A stretch of DNA of 10,319 nucleotides, from NCBI GenBank assembly GCA_021782055.1, contig JAJXVP010000062.1, positions 1 to 10,319 of the forward strand. The letters run 5' to 3'. Of this stretch, positions 1 to 7,432 are shown one piece after another (the first letter of the stretch is position 1; every line of letters starts with the position of its first letter). The notes under the pieces are model-generated. The model was not told the origin of the DNA, did not search any database, and saw nothing but the letters and a program-made list of their open reading frames with translations. The translations under genes were made by a program, and so were the position numbers. Origin of the DNA: a bacterium (lineage in GTDB: Bacteria; Spirochaetota; Spirochaetia; JABEVK01).

Positions 1-502
1 GTAAGTACCACTGCCCCGTTTCTTCAGAAAGGGTCCAAGCCGAACCGCCAAAATAGGAGTCCCAGTTATTTGGCGGCCCCCCGTGGTTGGACGTGTCAGC
101 ATGGCGTCCATCGGCCCAATAGTACCAGTTTCGGTAACGGCTAGAGCGCGAAGCCTTAGCCTCTTGAAACCACGGGTGTTGGCTCGAGGTGTGGTTGACC
201 ACAAAATCCATCAACACCCTAAGGTTTTTCTCGTGGGCTTTCGCCAGAAGTTCTTCCAAATCTGCCAGAGTTCCCAAGTCAGGGTCCACCGATCGATAGT
301 CAGAAACATCATAGCCATTGTCTTGATTGGGAGACGCACAGAACGGCGACAACCAGAGAGTGTTAACCCCTAACGAGGCGATAACCTCCAATTTGTCGAT
401 TACTCCACGAAGGTCACCAATGCCGTCGCCGTTGCTATCGTAAAAGCTACGGATATACAGCTGGTAAACCACCGCATCGCGGAACCAGTCTGAGCTCTTC
501 AT
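1..502 (-). CDS. GH13 family alpha-glucosidase (oligo-1,6-glucosidase-like), N-terminal part
   Basis: Hydrolyses (or transfers) alpha-glucosyl units from malto- or isomalto-oligosaccharides, probably in the cytoplasm because no signal peptide is present. The visible 167 residues form the start of a GH13 (beta/alpha)8 barrel. Residues 11-31 carry the VYQLYIRSF and DSNGDGIGDL signatures, residues 48-69 the LWLSP...GYDVSDY region, and residues 99-104 (DFVVNH) are conserved region I. Residues 144-156 (PNNWDSYFGGSAW) and the following TGQWYL are typical of the alpha-glucosidase/oligo-1,6-glucosidase/trehalose synthase subfamilies. The nucleophile and acid/base residues lie beyond the window, so the exact specificity cannot be read. 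ATG at 502 is 4 nt after the tsaC stop with no strong ribosome binding site of its own, so translation is probably coupled to tsaC. The reading frame is open to base 1. Confidence 0.93.
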   Translation of the reverse strand, partial: MKSSDWFRDAVVYQLYIRSFYDSNGDGIGDLRGVIDKLEVIASLGVNTLWLSPFCASPNQDNGYDVSDYRSVDPDLGTLADLEELLAKAHEKNLRVLMDFVVNHTSSQHPWFQEAKASRSSRYRNWYYWADGRHADTSNHGGPPNNWDSYFGGSAWTLSEETGQWYL

Positions 503-506
503 CGGC

Positions 507-1493
507 TTAGACCGGTTTGCCTGCCGCTTTTCCCAGTCGATTGGCTATAGCCCTTCCGACGCCGGTCGCCGAGGGTAGTTGTGCCAAGATCAAACCACAA
601 CAGGCTTCGTCCATCTCATGAAAAGAAGCATACAGGTATTTTGCATAACTTTCCCAGTCAGCAAACTTTAACACTTCCCAAGAGCCTGGCAGGTCGTCTG
701 GCAAATGCCCGTCTAAAACTAACAGGCCAATTTTGCGTTCGTCGTTATACCAAGCGGACAAGTCCGAAGAATGAGAGAATAATTGAACTTCAGCTTCGGG
801 TTTATAATGAGTGTATTTGAGTCCAGGCGAGACCGGGCGACCTTCAGAGGGCACCTGATAGGGCAAAGATTCAGGATCAACAGACAACACTTCGGCAATT
901 TGCTCAACCGTGACCGCACCAGGGCGTAAAACCTTGGGAACGCCCCCAGGAAAGGCGACAATGGTCGATTCTAACCCAATCTCTGCGTCATCACCTTGCA
1001 AAATCGCCTCGACACGGCCCAACATGGCGCTTTTCGCCATCTCAAAGTTGGTGGGACTAGGAGCCCCCGATACATTTGCCGAAGGGGCAGCTATAGGAAC
1101 TCCCGCTTCCAAGAGTAGCTTCTGAGCATCAGGATTGCGGGGCCAACGTACAGCGACCGTCGGTAGTCCAGCCGTGACAATGTCAGGGACATTGGAGTTC
1201 TTTGGAAGAACTAAGGAAAGGGGGCCAGGCCAGAACGCCTGGGCGAGTTGCCGAGCTTCGGGGGACACCTCTGAGGCAACCTCATCGAGTTGTTCCCAGC
1301 TAGCAATGTGAACAATTAAGGGGTTATCGGACGGACGGCCTTTCGCCGTAAAAATTCTTGTGCAAGCCACAGGATTAAACGCACTTGCCCCCAGGCCGTA
1401 AACAGTTTCTGTAGGAAACACCACCAGCCCACCACGACGTATTACAGCGGCGGCTTCAGGAATTTGGTCAGAAGGGATTATAAGTGTCTTCAT
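507..1493 (-). CDS. tsaC: L-threonylcarbamoyladenylate synthase, two-domain Sua5 type
   Basis: Makes threonylcarbamoyl-AMP from threonine, bicarbonate and ATP, the first step of the t6A37 modification of tRNAs reading ANN codons; a cytoplasmic enzyme. The 328 residues match the long Sua5/YwlC form rather than the short TsaC form. The YrdC domain spans about 8-200, with FPTETVYGLG at 26-35, the nucleotide/threonine-binding KGRPSDNPL at 51-59, WPGPLSLVL at 88-96 and SAN at 138-140. The linker SPGLKYTHYKP at 222-232 and the C-terminal Sua5 domain (to about 326, ending in LPSATGVGRAIANRL) follow. ATG at 1493 has GGAG at 1501-1498, spaced 4 nt. It is the first gene of a minus-strand unit with the GH13 gene, a functionally unrelated partner. 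A sigma70-like promoter at 1541-1514 fits it. Confidence 0.97.
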   Translation of the reverse strand: MKTLIIPSDQIPEAAAVIRRGGLVVFPTETVYGLGASAFNPVACTRIFTAKGRPSDNPLIVHIASWEQLDEVASEVSPEARQLAQAFWPGPLSLVLPKNSNVPDIVTAGLPTVAVRWPRNPDAQKLLLEAGVPIAAPSANVSGAPSPTNFEMAKSAMLGRVEAILQGDDAEIGLESTIVAFPGGVPKVLRPGAVTVEQIAEVLSVDPESLPYQVPSEGRPVSPGLKYTHYKPEAEVQLFSHSSDLSAWYNDERKIGLLVLDGHLPDDLPGSWEVLKFADWESYAKYLYASFHEMDEACCGLILAQLPSATGVGRAIANRLGKAAGKPV

Positions 1494-1513
1494 ATTTCTC
1501 CAAAGCTTCTATG

Positions 1514-1541
1514 ATTGTAAGGATTTTTTGACAAAAGGCAA
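1514..1541 (-). promoter_or_regulatory. Predicted sigma70 promoter for tsaC
   Basis: On the minus strand there is a -35 TTGCCT (1541-1536), a 16-nt spacer and a -10 TACAAT (1519-1514), which matches consensus at 5 of 6 positions. The expected transcription start is near 1507, giving a leader of about 14 nt that still contains the GGAG ribosome binding site. It overlaps the plus-strand promoter at 1528-1556, so the two should interfere. Seen as a sequence match only. Confidence 0.5.
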
Positions 1542-1556
1542 TCCGTGCGCTACGAT
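1528..1556 (+). promoter_or_regulatory. Predicted sigma70 promoter for the receiver/ATPase/cNMP gene
   Basis: Perfect -35 TTGACA (1528-1533), a 17-nt spacer and -10 TACGAT (1551-1556). The expected start near A1563 leaves a leader of about 14 nt before the TTG start codon. The -35 hexamer lies inside TTTTG-A-CAAAA (1526-1536), a short inverted repeat with 5-nt arms that could also serve as an operator half-site. Confidence 0.6.
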
Positions 1557-1561
1557 TTTGC

Positions 1562-1568
1562 GAGGGGG
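1562..1568 (+). promoter_or_regulatory. Ribosome binding site deciding the TTG start at 1577
   Basis: GAGGGGG lies 8 nt before TTG 1577, a workable spacing. The nearer ATG at 1569 directly abuts the G-run and stops after three codons (ATG ACA TTT TGA), so it cannot be the gene's start. The receiver-like fold begins right after the TTG, which supports this choice. Confidence 0.6.
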
Positions 1569-1576
1569 ATGACATT

Positions 1577-2890
1577 TTGAGCCTTGTTGCGATTCTCAAT
1601 TCCGACCCAACCGTTCAAGCGCGCTTGGACAGAGCCTTAAGGAAAGACGGCCAACGGCAGTTTCCTCTCTTGAAGGCTGCAGATATTGAGGAAGCTCTTG
1701 AAATTCTCAATTTTGATCTTCCTGAAATTGTGGTAATGAACGTGGATGATCCCAATCTTCCTCTCGCTCCGGTCCTTTCGACCCTACGGACAGATTCATG
1801 GATGCAGAACTTTGCCTTGATAGCCGTCTACGACTCGTCACAAGGACCAGAATCAAGGGTGTATAAGTTAGCAGCTCCCTTAAACATTCTTGCTGCCTTA
1901 AGCACTGACCAAATTTCAGAATACTTGCTCAAATACCTGAAAATTCTTGAAAATAACCATCAATTGATGGTTAAACTTGAGGTTTCTGGTGCTGGTGAAG
2001 TCAAAACCACGGGAGTTTTCAACATCAGTAACGACCCGATGACAGTACCGATCTATACCGGGCTGGCGGCCCAGACCTTGGTTCAACGAGGCTTGATTGA
2101 ACCGTCACGGAAACGGGATCTGCAAATTGCCCTGGCGGAGTTGGTTCAAAATGCGATAGAACACGGACACTGCGGACTCAACGCCAAAGAGAAAGCTGAT
2201 TTTTTAGCTCAAGGTGGCTCTATAGCCGAACTTATCGAAAAAAAATGTCAAGAAAATCCCGTCCTTGCGGACATGAAGGTAACTTTAGAGTGGGAAATTA
2301 CCTCGACCAAGTCAAAATTTTATGTTCGTGACCAAGGAAAAGGGTTTGATGTCGAAGCATGGATCAATACCTTAAAGACCCATGGTCCTGGAGCCCTCTC
2401 GGGCCGGGGAATTAAACTGGCCCGAAGCCTTGGGGGACAACTCTCGTACAATCGAAGTGGCAATGTCGCGTGTTTAACAGTAAACCACCCTTCGGTGGCC
2501 GGTCGCGAGCCTCCAAGAGGCTTTGAAGGCGAAGAGGTAGTCATAGCCCAAAAGGGCGATGTTGTTTTTCAACAAGGAGAACTGAGCGACCACCTCTATT
2601 TTATTGTCAGTGGAACCTTTGGCGTGTACCATGACGGGGTTCCCCTCAATCACCTCGGTCCAGCCGATGTCTTTATGGGAGAAATGTCCTTTTTAACCAA
2701 TAATGTTCGGACAGCGACCGTTTTATGCGAAACAACTGGCCGTTTAATCAAGATTTCTCGTCGATCGTTTGTAAAAACCTTGCGGGAGTTTCCCCATTAT
2801 GGCTTTTTTTTAGCCAAGCTTATGGCAAAAAAACTTTCTTCGGGTAACGAAGAACGCGCCAGACAAGTTCTTGATGATCTTACCGTTTAA
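1577..2890 (+). CDS. Signalling protein: degenerate receiver + RsbW-like ATPase + cNMP-binding domain
   Basis: A 437-residue soluble protein with three readable parts. Residues 1-125 resemble a response-regulator receiver, but Asn55 sits where the phospho-acceptor Asp belongs (EIVVMNVDDP in place of a DLVLLDIMMP-like strand), and the usual Thr/Ser of strand 4 appears to be Tyr85. Residues about 150-305 are a GHKL/HATPase domain of the anti-sigma (RsbW/SpoIIAB-like) sort: N-box ELVQNAIEH at 188-196, G1-type DQGKGF at 252-257 and G2-type SGRGIKLA at 275-282. Residues about 318-420 are a cyclic-nucleotide-binding domain with an intact phosphate cassette: GE at 368-369 and VRTATV at 377-382. No His phospho-acceptor domain and no DNA-binding domain are visible. 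It probably acts as a serine kinase or partner-switching regulator gated by cAMP/cGMP (inference). The start is TTG. manA follows 18 nt downstream, so the two are likely co-transcribed. Confidence 0.85.
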   Translation: MSLVAILNSDPTVQARLDRALRKDGQRQFPLLKAADIEEALEILNFDLPEIVVMNVDDPNLPLAPVLSTLRTDSWMQNFALIAVYDSSQGPESRVYKLAAPLNILAALSTDQISEYLLKYLKILENNHQLMVKLEVSGAGEVKTTGVFNISNDPMTVPIYTGLAAQTLVQRGLIEPSRKRDLQIALAELVQNAIEHGHCGLNAKEKADFLAQGGSIAELIEKKCQENPVLADMKVTLEWEITSTKSKFYVRDQGKGFDVEAWINTLKTHGPGALSGRGIKLARSLGGQLSYNRSGNVACLTVNHPSVAGREPPRGFEGEEVVIAQKGDVVFQQGELSDHLYFIVSGTFGVYHDGVPLNHLGPADVFMGEMSFLTNNVRTATVLCETTGRLIKISRRSFVKTLREFPHYGFFLAKLMAKKLSSGNEERARQVLDDLTV

Positions 2891-2908
2891 ACTTTAGGAT
2901 AGTTAAGC

Positions 2909-3871
2909 ATGTACCCATTGTTATTTTCGAAGGTTCTCAAAGAAAAGGTATGGGGGGGGCGCGAATTTGAAGAGTTTCTCAAAATCCGCCTTAAACCCGG
3001 TGTCAGCTACGGTGAATCCTGGGAGGTATCCGCGCATCCTAGCGGCCCTTCCATAATTACCCAAGGCCCTTGGCAAGGAAAATCCTTACCCGATTTAGTT
3101 TCAGAAAGGCCTGACTTGCTAGGAGCTGTCGAACCTCGTTACCAGAAGAAATTTCCGCTCCTTATTAAATACCTCGACATCCACGATCGGTTGTCCGTTC
3201 AGGTGCACCCTGAGGATTCCTACGCCCTCGCTCATGAAGGGGAATGGGGAAAATCGGAATGCTGGTATGTTCTGAAAGCCAGCCCCGATGCCAGGCTGAT
3301 TTTGGGCTTAGCTCCTGGCATCGATCGCGAAACCTTTCGTCAAAAAAGTGAAGCACGTTCCTGGGACGGACTGTTTCAAGAGGTTTCTGTGCAGGAAGGG
3401 GATTTCGTTGCCATTCCTCCCGGAACAGTTCATGCGTCTGTTCAAGGGTCCCTGTTAATTTGCGAAGTCCAACAAAATTCTGATACCACTTACCGTATTT
3501 ATGACTTCGACAGGTTTGACAATGGTGCTTTACGTCCCCTGCACCTGAAACAGGCCCTTGAGGTCATTCGTTTTGATCAAAAACCCCGTCCGCTTCCCCG
3601 TCACGCCCGTACAGCAACAAATGTCCGGGGTGCCGCGTGGGAAACGTTGGCCGAGGACCCCCACTATCGCGTTGCTCACCTCGCTTTTGACACAGAATGG
3701 GAAGACCCCGCCCTAGACGTCTTTCACATCCACTCGGTCTTGGCGGGGCAGGGAACTGTTCAATCAGCCTTAGGGGAGTGGTCCGTCAGTGCCGGGCAAA
3801 CCTGGTTGATACCGGCACAGGTTCATACCGTTTGGAAGGGAGCCCTCAAAATGCTTCGTTCTTGGGTTTGA
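2909..3871 (+). CDS. manA: Mannose-6-phosphate isomerase, class I (type I PMI, short form)
   Basis: Interconverts mannose-6-phosphate and fructose-6-phosphate in the cytoplasm, feeding mannose into glycolysis or supplying GDP-sugar synthesis. At 320 residues it matches the short Bacillus-type ManA rather than the roughly 390-residue enterobacterial form. The family start VLKEKVWGG is at 9-17, YGESWEVSAHP at 34-44, and KFPLLIKYLD at 81-90. The zinc ligands can be placed as Gln98 and His100 in QVHPED, Glu117 in KSECWYV and His175 in PPGTVHA. QQNSDTTYRIYDFDR at 188-202 carries the conserved active-site arginine. The C-terminal cupin-like half runs to about 318. ATG at 2909 is preceded by AGGA at 2896-2899. 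Its stop is 4 nt from that of the converging lytic transglycosylase gene. Confidence 0.96.
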   Translation: MYPLLFSKVLKEKVWGGREFEEFLKIRLKPGVSYGESWEVSAHPSGPSIITQGPWQGKSLPDLVSERPDLLGAVEPRYQKKFPLLIKYLDIHDRLSVQVHPEDSYALAHEGEWGKSECWYVLKASPDARLILGLAPGIDRETFRQKSEARSWDGLFQEVSVQEGDFVAIPPGTVHASVQGSLLICEVQQNSDTTYRIYDFDRFDNGALRPLHLKQALEVIRFDQKPRPLPRHARTATNVRGAAWETLAEDPHYRVAHLAFDTEWEDPALDVFHIHSVLAGQGTVQSALGEWSVSAGQTWLIPAQVHTVWKGALKMLRSWV

Positions 3872-3875
3872 GGCC

Positions 3876-6053
3876 TTAAAAACGAAACTCAGGGTAGATC
3901 AGTCTGACCATTTCTGGCAAGGTTTTTTGGTGGTAGAGAATTCCATACATCACAGCTGATCGTAAAACTTTTTTGACATAGTACCTGGTCTCACTAAAGG
4001 GAACAGCCTCAACAAAAATTTCTTCGGGGAGACTGCCTAGAGTTCGCCGCCAGGAGGCGACACGACCATAACCGGCGTTATAGGCCATCAAAGCTAAATA
4101 GGCCTTTTTTTCGTCCCTGAGTAAATCTCCCAAATACCGGGCTCCTAAGGTGAGGTTCGTCTCGGGATCTTCTAGGTCCGTGACCTTCAGCCTAAGCTCC
4201 CTTGCTACACCTCGTGCGGTCGAGGGCATGAGCTGGCTAAGACCCGTAGCACCAACCCAACTTTTTGCCTTAGGGTCAAAAGAACTTTCTACGCGAATCA
4301 AGGCTGTCAGCAAGCTGGCGTCAACATGATTTTTTTTCGCCAAGGTATCCATCAAAGCAGGCCAAGCCCGGGGAAACAAGAGCTCCCAATCCCGCTTTTG
4401 CGTGGGATACCCTGGCTTTGCGACGGCGGCATCCATCAACAGGAGCGAGGTTTTATATTCTTTTTTTTCTTGCAATTTTGAAGCTGTCTCACGAACTAGA
4501 CCCGGAGAAACCTCAGTTGAGGAGGCTCCTAAAACGCGAATCAAAAGCGTCCCGGCTTCACGGGCAAGACCAAAACGAAAAAATCCCTTGACCCATTGGC
4601 CGACTGGGGGCTCAGGACCTTCAGGAAGAGGCTTGGTATAGCGTTCATCCAAAGTGGCATCAATATTTGGTCTTGTATCCAAAGGTAGCGCTTGCCCCAG
4701 AATAGCCCGAGCCATCAATGATTCATACGAAAAGGGGCTCAAAGTAATGGTTTTCAGTAAGAGATCCCGAATTGTCTCATGAATACCGACCTCGCGAAGG
4801 TTTAACATTTCGTGCCGAGCGAGGCTTGCCAAGAGAAAATCAACCGTCGCTTCGTCATCGGGAACCAAATAGGGAGAAAGGTCACGATAGACTCGTGCAA
4901 GGAGCCTCCAATCGCGTTGTGACGCAAGTTGTGCCATCCAAGAGGATAAAACATCGGAGTAGTAGGCAGGCTGACGGGTTTTTTTCAGAATTTGTTCAAA
5001 ATCCCCTAAAACGTCAGTAACCCGTTGAGCCTTTGCCGCAAGGTAATTCCAGGAAGCACGATCCCACTCTTGGCTATTTTGGGCCAAGCTCTGAGCTTTG
5101 TGAAAATTTTCCTCTGCTGAACGTCCGTACGACAAGGCCTCATAGAGTTCGCCCTTCGCCATCGCCAGACTATAACCGAGAGCTCCTTTTGCCTCGGGAA
5201 GTTTGTCCAAAAGAGTTAATGCTGGTCGCGCCAGGGAGGGGGTTCTAAACAAAGATCCTACTTCTGTGATGAAAATGGGGTTACGCCAAAACGCCGGAAG
5301 GTTAGCGTTGTGACTCAGCCACTTCTCAGCTTCTTGAGCCATCTCTTGTCCCGCCATGGATTGCCAAAAGGCCGCCCAATGTCCCTCGGGGCCCAAGAGG
5401 GCATACCGTCGAGGATCTTCTTCTAAAAACGAATAGACACGGTAGCTGAGTAGCGCGGCAGGCGTATCAAAAATTAAGGTTTTTAAAGCTTTCGAAGCCT
5501 CGTCGGTATAACCAAGACGAACAGCCAACACTGCTTTATACAACAAGTTTTCCCGTTCTTGCGAGCGGGAAAAGGCCTTAGGCGGCCAACTGGTAAGAAT
5601 TTTCCAGGCTTCACGATCCAACTTCTGCCAATAGAGAGCCGTTACCAGCTCCCGTTGAAGGGACAAGTCTTGGGGAAAGCGTCTTAAGAGCCAACGGGCT
5701 GCATCCTCTGCTACGGGCCAATCTTTGCGTTCTCGTGCCGACTTGAGCTCTTCGCGTGCGGCGAGGGTATTCCAAGGGGAGCGTTCTCGCTCACGAGCAA
5801 TATGCCAAAGTCGTTCCGCCGCTAAAGGACGGTGAATCTTGGCAAGGACAAACCCGGAATAATACCAAGCCCCCGGGCCCAACGAAGAAAGATCGGCACC
5901 TACCACCTCATCGTCGCTTAAGGAGGTAAAAAACGAGTAATCACCCGCCTCAAGCTTTTGTCTTACCTCCGTGGGGGGAAGATTCCAAAGACCTGCGCCG
6001 CACGATACCAGCGAGAAAACCAAAACAAGAGGCGATAACTTCCAAAGTGTCAT
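3876..6053 (-). CDS. slt: Soluble lytic transglycosylase (Slt70-like) lipoprotein
   Basis: Cleaves the MurNAc-GlcNAc bond of peptidoglycan with formation of 1,6-anhydroMurNAc, acting on the periplasmic side. From ATG 6053 it has 725 residues. The signal peptide MTLWKLSPLVLVFSLVSC ends in a textbook lipobox LVSC, so Cys18 should be lipidated. Residues about 40-560 are helical and TPR-like, as in the Slt70 superhelix. The catalytic SLT domain lies at about 575-715: ALIRVESSF with catalytic Glu589, GLSQLMPSTA at 604-613 and AYNAG at 657-661. The frame can also start at TTG 6074 or GTG 6071, overlapping the upstream stop, but these add only seven residues (MVIFRIF) before a complete signal peptide. 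No start here has a clear ribosome binding site, so coupling to the upstream gene, which ends 14 nt before, is likely. Confidence 0.93.
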   Translation of the reverse strand: MTLWKLSPLVLVFSLVSCGAGLWNLPPTEVRQKLEAGDYSFFTSLSDDEVVGADLSSLGPGAWYYSGFVLAKIHRPLAAERLWHIARERERSPWNTLAAREELKSARERKDWPVAEDAARWLLRRFPQDLSLQRELVTALYWQKLDREAWKILTSWPPKAFSRSQERENLLYKAVLAVRLGYTDEASKALKTLIFDTPAALLSYRVYSFLEEDPRRYALLGPEGHWAAFWQSMAGQEMAQEAEKWLSHNANLPAFWRNPIFITEVGSLFRTPSLARPALTLLDKLPEAKGALGYSLAMAKGELYEALSYGRSAEENFHKAQSLAQNSQEWDRASWNYLAAKAQRVTDVLGDFEQILKKTRQPAYYSDVLSSWMAQLASQRDWRLLARVYRDLSPYLVPDDEATVDFLLASLARHEMLNLREVGIHETIRDLLLKTITLSPFSYESLMARAILGQALPLDTRPNIDATLDERYTKPLPEGPEPPVGQWVKGFFRFGLAREAGTLLIRVLGASSTEVSPGLVRETASKLQEKKEYKTSLLLMDAAVAKPGYPTQKRDWELLFPRAWPALMDTLAKKNHVDASLLTALIRVESSFDPKAKSWVGATGLSQLMPSTARGVARELRLKVTDLEDPETNLTLGARYLGDLLRDEKKAYLALMAYNAGYGRVASWRRTLGSLPEEIFVEAVPFSETRYYVKKVLRSAVMYGILYHQKTLPEMVRLIYPEFRF

Positions 6054-6067
6054 GAATATTCTAAAAA

Positions 6068-7429
6068 TCACCAAGTCCAGGTTGTCGAAGATTTGTTAGC
6101 GTCAATTGGTCCAAAACGACGTTCTAAATCGCTCGCTTTGTCTCCCGGCCTTAACTGATATTGCTGTGTCGAACTCAACGAATCAGGGACAGTCAAGGGG
6201 TCTTGCGCCTTAGGAGCCATCGCTAAAGAAGGTCCCGAAGGCATCAAGAAAGACTCGGGGCGCAGGGCCGGGGGTGAGGCGGGCCGCATAAAGTTCATGA
6301 AAAGAAGGCCCAATAAGACAGCAACCAACAGCCCTAGAGTTGTTAAACTCAAAACCAGAGAAACTCGATCCACGGTTGGTGGCGAAGAAGCACGTGGAGC
6401 AGGTTGCTCTTTAGATGAAGAAGGCGTCGAAGACACCGACGGAGCAGCAGGCTGTGGTTCAGGTACAAAATTAGGCTCAGCTTCGATTTCGGGTTCCCAG
6501 GCGGGCATTTCATCAAAGAACGAGTCTTCTGGCCCCGCCACTGATTCCGTTGGCTCGGTCGCAGATTCTTGGAACGGCGTTGATTTTTTTTCAGGCAGAG
6601 AGAAATCAGCATCAAAAGTTGTGTCTTGATCTAAGTCTGACAGTTCAAGCGAAGGTGTATCATCCAAGGACAAATCAGGGAACGCATAGGGGTCTTCCTC
6701 TTTGTCTTCGATCGCAGGAAGCTCTACCTCGTCACCCCAGTCCATGGAATCCGGGGACTCCATGGTTGCTTCTGTCTTCTTGAGGGCGGAACCAGGAGAG
6801 GGTGATGCCGGTGTGGCCGGAGCATCCCAAGACTCAAGAGAATCAAAGTCTGGCAAATCTAACGTGAGAGATTCGCCCAACGTCAATTCGTCAGCGTTGA
6901 AAGAGTCCTCGGGCGGCTCGGTCTTGGCAGGGGCCTTTGTCGCGTCGACATCAAAATCGTCAAGCTCAAAGGTATCTAGGCTGTCGTCATTAAGAATTTC
7001 ACGATCGGAACGCAGAGGAGCCTCGCCCTCTTGGGTCGGTTCTTCTACGGCCGGCTCCAAAATATCCGGTAACGTCTCAAAGCTTTCTAATTCAGGGATC
7101 TCACTACCCTGGTGATAATCTTTTAGATCGACTGAGATCGCCTGCTTGGGAGTTCCCTGGGGCCAGGCGGCGGTTGCCGTAAGACGCCCCTGCTCATCTA
7201 GGTCAATAACCAGCTCAATATCGCCGGTTCCTGAGCGCTGAAGGGCCAAAGTTCCCAAATGAAGTCCCGACTCTGTTTCAGAATCAGAGCTACGGATATC
7301 AATCCGAACGGACTCCTGGCCAGGACGGGCCGCCGTTAATGTGAGTTTTTTGACACCGACCTGCGATTCTTCCACAATGGGAAAGAAAGAGCCGTCCGCC
7401 TGTAAAATCCCGATGGTCGTTGGTTTCAC
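6068..7429 (-). CDS. Membrane protein with an Hsp70 substrate-binding-like N-terminus and acidic linker
   Basis: A 453-residue protein with no assigned function that I know. Residues about 4-103 match the beta-sandwich substrate-binding domain of DnaK in order: TTIGILQADGSFFPIV (DnaK SLGIET..GVMTPLI), KKLTLTAA...SVRIDIR, LGTLAL, and DIELVIDLDEQGRLTATA (DnaK IEVTFDIDADGILHVSA). The Hsp70 ATPase domain and helical lid are absent. Residues about 106-354 are a disordered, strongly acidic, Pro/Ser-rich linker. A single membrane helix lies at about 356-380 (VSLVLSLTTLGLLVAVLLGLLF). The tail ends in YQLRPGDKASDLERRFG (424-440), which resembles the first half of a LysM motif. The large N-terminal part is probably cytoplasmic and the short tail periplasmic (inference). 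The start is GTG 7429 with AGGA at 7440-7437. It is the first gene of a unit with slt and is divergent from the TPR gene. Confidence 0.8.
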   Translation of the reverse strand: MKPTTIGILQADGSFFPIVEESQVGVKKLTLTAARPGQESVRIDIRSSDSETESGLHLGTLALQRSGTGDIELVIDLDEQGRLTATAAWPQGTPKQAISVDLKDYHQGSEIPELESFETLPDILEPAVEEPTQEGEAPLRSDREILNDDSLDTFELDDFDVDATKAPAKTEPPEDSFNADELTLGESLTLDLPDFDSLESWDAPATPASPSPGSALKKTEATMESPDSMDWGDEVELPAIEDKEEDPYAFPDLSLDDTPSLELSDLDQDTTFDADFSLPEKKSTPFQESATEPTESVAGPEDSFFDEMPAWEPEIEAEPNFVPEPQPAAPSVSSTPSSSKEQPAPRASSPPTVDRVSLVLSLTTLGLLVAVLLGLLFMNFMRPASPPALRPESFLMPSGPSLAMAPKAQDPLTVPDSLSSTQQYQLRPGDKASDLERRFGPIDANKSSTTWTW

Positions 7430-7432
7430 GTA

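Noticed and set aside
83..373. Plus-strand open frame opposite the alpha-glucosidase
   Set aside because: The minus strand encodes a clear GH13 domain through the same bases; the plus translation has no motif.
1334..1348. Hairpin ACGGC-CTTTC-GCCGT inside tsaC
   Set aside because: It encodes the conserved AKGRPS motif and has no T-run on the downstream side of the transcribed strand.
6054..6074. TTG/GTG starts giving a seven-residue longer lytic transglycosylase
   Set aside because: ATG 6053 already begins a complete lipoprotein signal peptide; the extra MVIFRIF adds nothing typical. Kept as an alternative because coupling through overlap is possible.
6297..7115. Long open frames on the plus strand opposite the acidic membrane protein
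   Set aside because: Ser/Gly-rich translations without any recognisable motif, explained by the antisense of a low-complexity Asp/Glu/Pro/Ser coding region.
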